Assembly: GCA_039024375.1 (NCBI GenBank)
Contig: JBCCQK010000158.1
Location: 1-15,169 of the forward strand
Length of the DNA stretch: 15,169 bases
DNA from: JAFMDF01 sp039024375
Lineage (GTDB): Bacteria > Bacteroidota > Bacteroidia > Chitinophagales > Saprospiraceae
Direction: 5' to 3'
Part shown: positions 14,263 to 15,169 of the stretch, in pieces
How the letters are laid out: every line of letters starts with the position of its first letter
How positions within the stretch are numbered: position 1 is the first letter of the stretch
The notes under the pieces: generated by a model
What the model was told of the DNA's origin: nothing
What the model saw: the letters and a program-made list of their open reading frames with translations, nothing else
Databases searched by the model: none
Position numbers and translations under genes: made by a program

Positions 14263-15057
14263 CTAGTTTACCGATGACAGACGCTGACATTTCTCAGCGT
14301 ATTGACTCGCTTTTGGTGTATCTCCTTGACCTTCGTAGGCTTGTGCCAAGAGGCAGGTAGCATTTCGATTAGTTGGCTCAATTTCAATAGCTTTACTCAA
14401 TCGTTGTACCGCTTTATCAAATTGCCCCGTTTGAATCGCAAGCCGTCCCAAGTTGGTCAAAATGATGGGATTGTCTGGGTATTCCTTGTTCAGTTCGATT
14501 AACATCAAGATACCTTTCATCGGATTATCTTGCTGAGGATACTCTACATAACATAACGCCAAATTGACTTTGGGTTGGATGGCATCTGGATTTAAAGACA
14601 CTGCATTCTCAAATGCTGCTGTCGCTCTTTCCAAAGCAAAATCCTTAATTTTTTTATCTTTTTGCCCTCTAAAGGTAGCAGCAAATGTAGTCCCAGTGAT
14701 GGACCAAGCATCCAGCGTATTTTCAATTTCAGCTACTTTTTCGGCGTAGAACCCTGCAATATGCGGTTGACCATACTCGAACCACTTACCAGAAAGGCGC
14801 TTAAGCATCTCTATCTTATTCGACTCGTTCTCACTTGCTTCTACTTCTTTTTCTAAAGTTATCAAATATGATTTTTGGTCCTTAGTCAAATCACCTTGAA
14901 CATCTCTGATAAGATTATTGACGTTGACTGTAGAAGCGGATACTGCTCGTTCACTTTCGATACTAACAATTTCTCTTGGCTTTGGACTAAAGCCAAAATA
15001 AAGTAAACAGAATAACCCTAAACTGGCTGCTAGTACAATTGATTGTAGTTTGCTCAT
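14263..15057 (-). CDS. TPR-repeat protein with N-terminal membrane anchor
   Basis: A 264-aa protein starting MSKLQSIVLAASLGLFCLLYFGF, which is a single hydrophobic anchor (about 6-23) or an uncleaved signal, so the rest is probably periplasmic. Helical, charged sequence follows. At least three tetratricopeptide-like units are visible in the second half: around 146-180 (AAFENAVSLNPDAIQPKVNLA), around 186-222 with NPIILTNLGRLAIQTGQFDKA, and 223-257 with AIEIEPTNRNATCLLAQAYEGQGD. TPRs are protein-docking scaffolds; the partner is unknown. It is the first gene of the - strand block leading through the COX24-like gene to rng, and has its own promoter match upstream. The ATG at 15057 fits the signal sequence. 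Confidence 0.85.
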   Translation of the reverse strand: MSKLQSIVLAASLGLFCLLYFGFSPKPREIVSIESERAVSASTVNVNNLIRDVQGDLTKDQKSYLITLEKEVEASENESNKIEMLKRLSGKWFEYGQPHIAGFYAEKVAEIENTLDAWSITGTTFAATFRGQKDKKIKDFALERATAAFENAVSLNPDAIQPKVNLALCYVEYPQQDNPMKGILMLIELNKEYPDNPIILTNLGRLAIQTGQFDKAVQRLSKAIEIEPTNRNATCLLAQAYEGQGDTPKASQYAEKCQRLSSVN

Positions 15058-15100
15058 CCGAAAATCTTTATCTTTTCAATATAGTCCCAAAAAGCGAGTG

Positions 15101-15108
15101 CAAAAATA
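15101..15108 (-). promoter_or_regulatory. Predicted -7 box of the TPR gene
   Basis: On the minus strand TATTTTTG (15108-15101) matches TAnnTTTG. Transcription would begin about 35-40 nt before the ATG at 15057. A -33 box is weak (TTTC about 23 bases upstream). Confidence 0.4.
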
Positions 15109-15169
15109 CATATTTTTTGAATTAGATATTTGAAAAATTTCGTACTAATTCGCTAGCAATCAACTAAAA

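Overview
The window looks like a chromosomal segment of a member of the Bacteroidota. The reasons are AT-rich intergenic DNA, almost no Shine-Dalgarno sites, repeated matches to the Bacteroidota -7 promoter box (TAnnTTTG), a mutL followed by two rhomboid genes and a membrane-anchored EEP-domain gene, an RNase G/E-type gene with a conserved tiny basic AURKAIP1/COX24-like gene nearby, and a CysRS with the insert after KMSKS typical of this phylum. The closest order cannot be read safely from the sequence; Saprospiria is a guess.

Left part (1-5400): mutL, two consecutive rhomboid intramembrane proteases and an endonuclease/exonuclease/phosphatase-fold membrane protein all run on the + strand. 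Between the second rhomboid and the EEP gene sits a 207-bp non-coding element bounded by perfect 23-bp inverted repeats (4104-4310). It has the form of a miniature inverted-repeat transposable element (MITE).

Middle part (5400-8620): cysS (cysteinyl-tRNA synthetase) on +, a short degenerate heptanucleotide repeat, a secreted or lipoprotein-like gene of unknown function on -, then tRNA-Cys(GCA) on + with its own promoter, a leader hairpin and a strong intrinsic terminator. CysRS and its cognate tRNA therefore lie about 1 kb apart. After the tRNA come a small open frame without an ATG (possibly a gene remnant) and a 65-aa helical orphan protein.

Right part (8620-15169): a polysaccharide flippase on +, a Sfp-type phosphopantetheinyl transferase on - (convergent), a HAD-family hydrolase on +, a terminator hairpin, then a - strand block reading from right to left: TPR protein, a 31-aa AURKAIP1/COX24-like basic protein and RNase G/E. 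The 663-bp gap between the last two holds a long near-perfect palindrome and two candidate small ORFs, one on each strand.

Most of the window is housekeeping. No CRISPR array, phage module or complete insertion sequence is visible. The best candidates for something undescribed are the MITE-like element, the 13.4-14.0 kb gap, the small genes after tRNA-Cys, and a MutL whose endonuclease metal site is degenerate.
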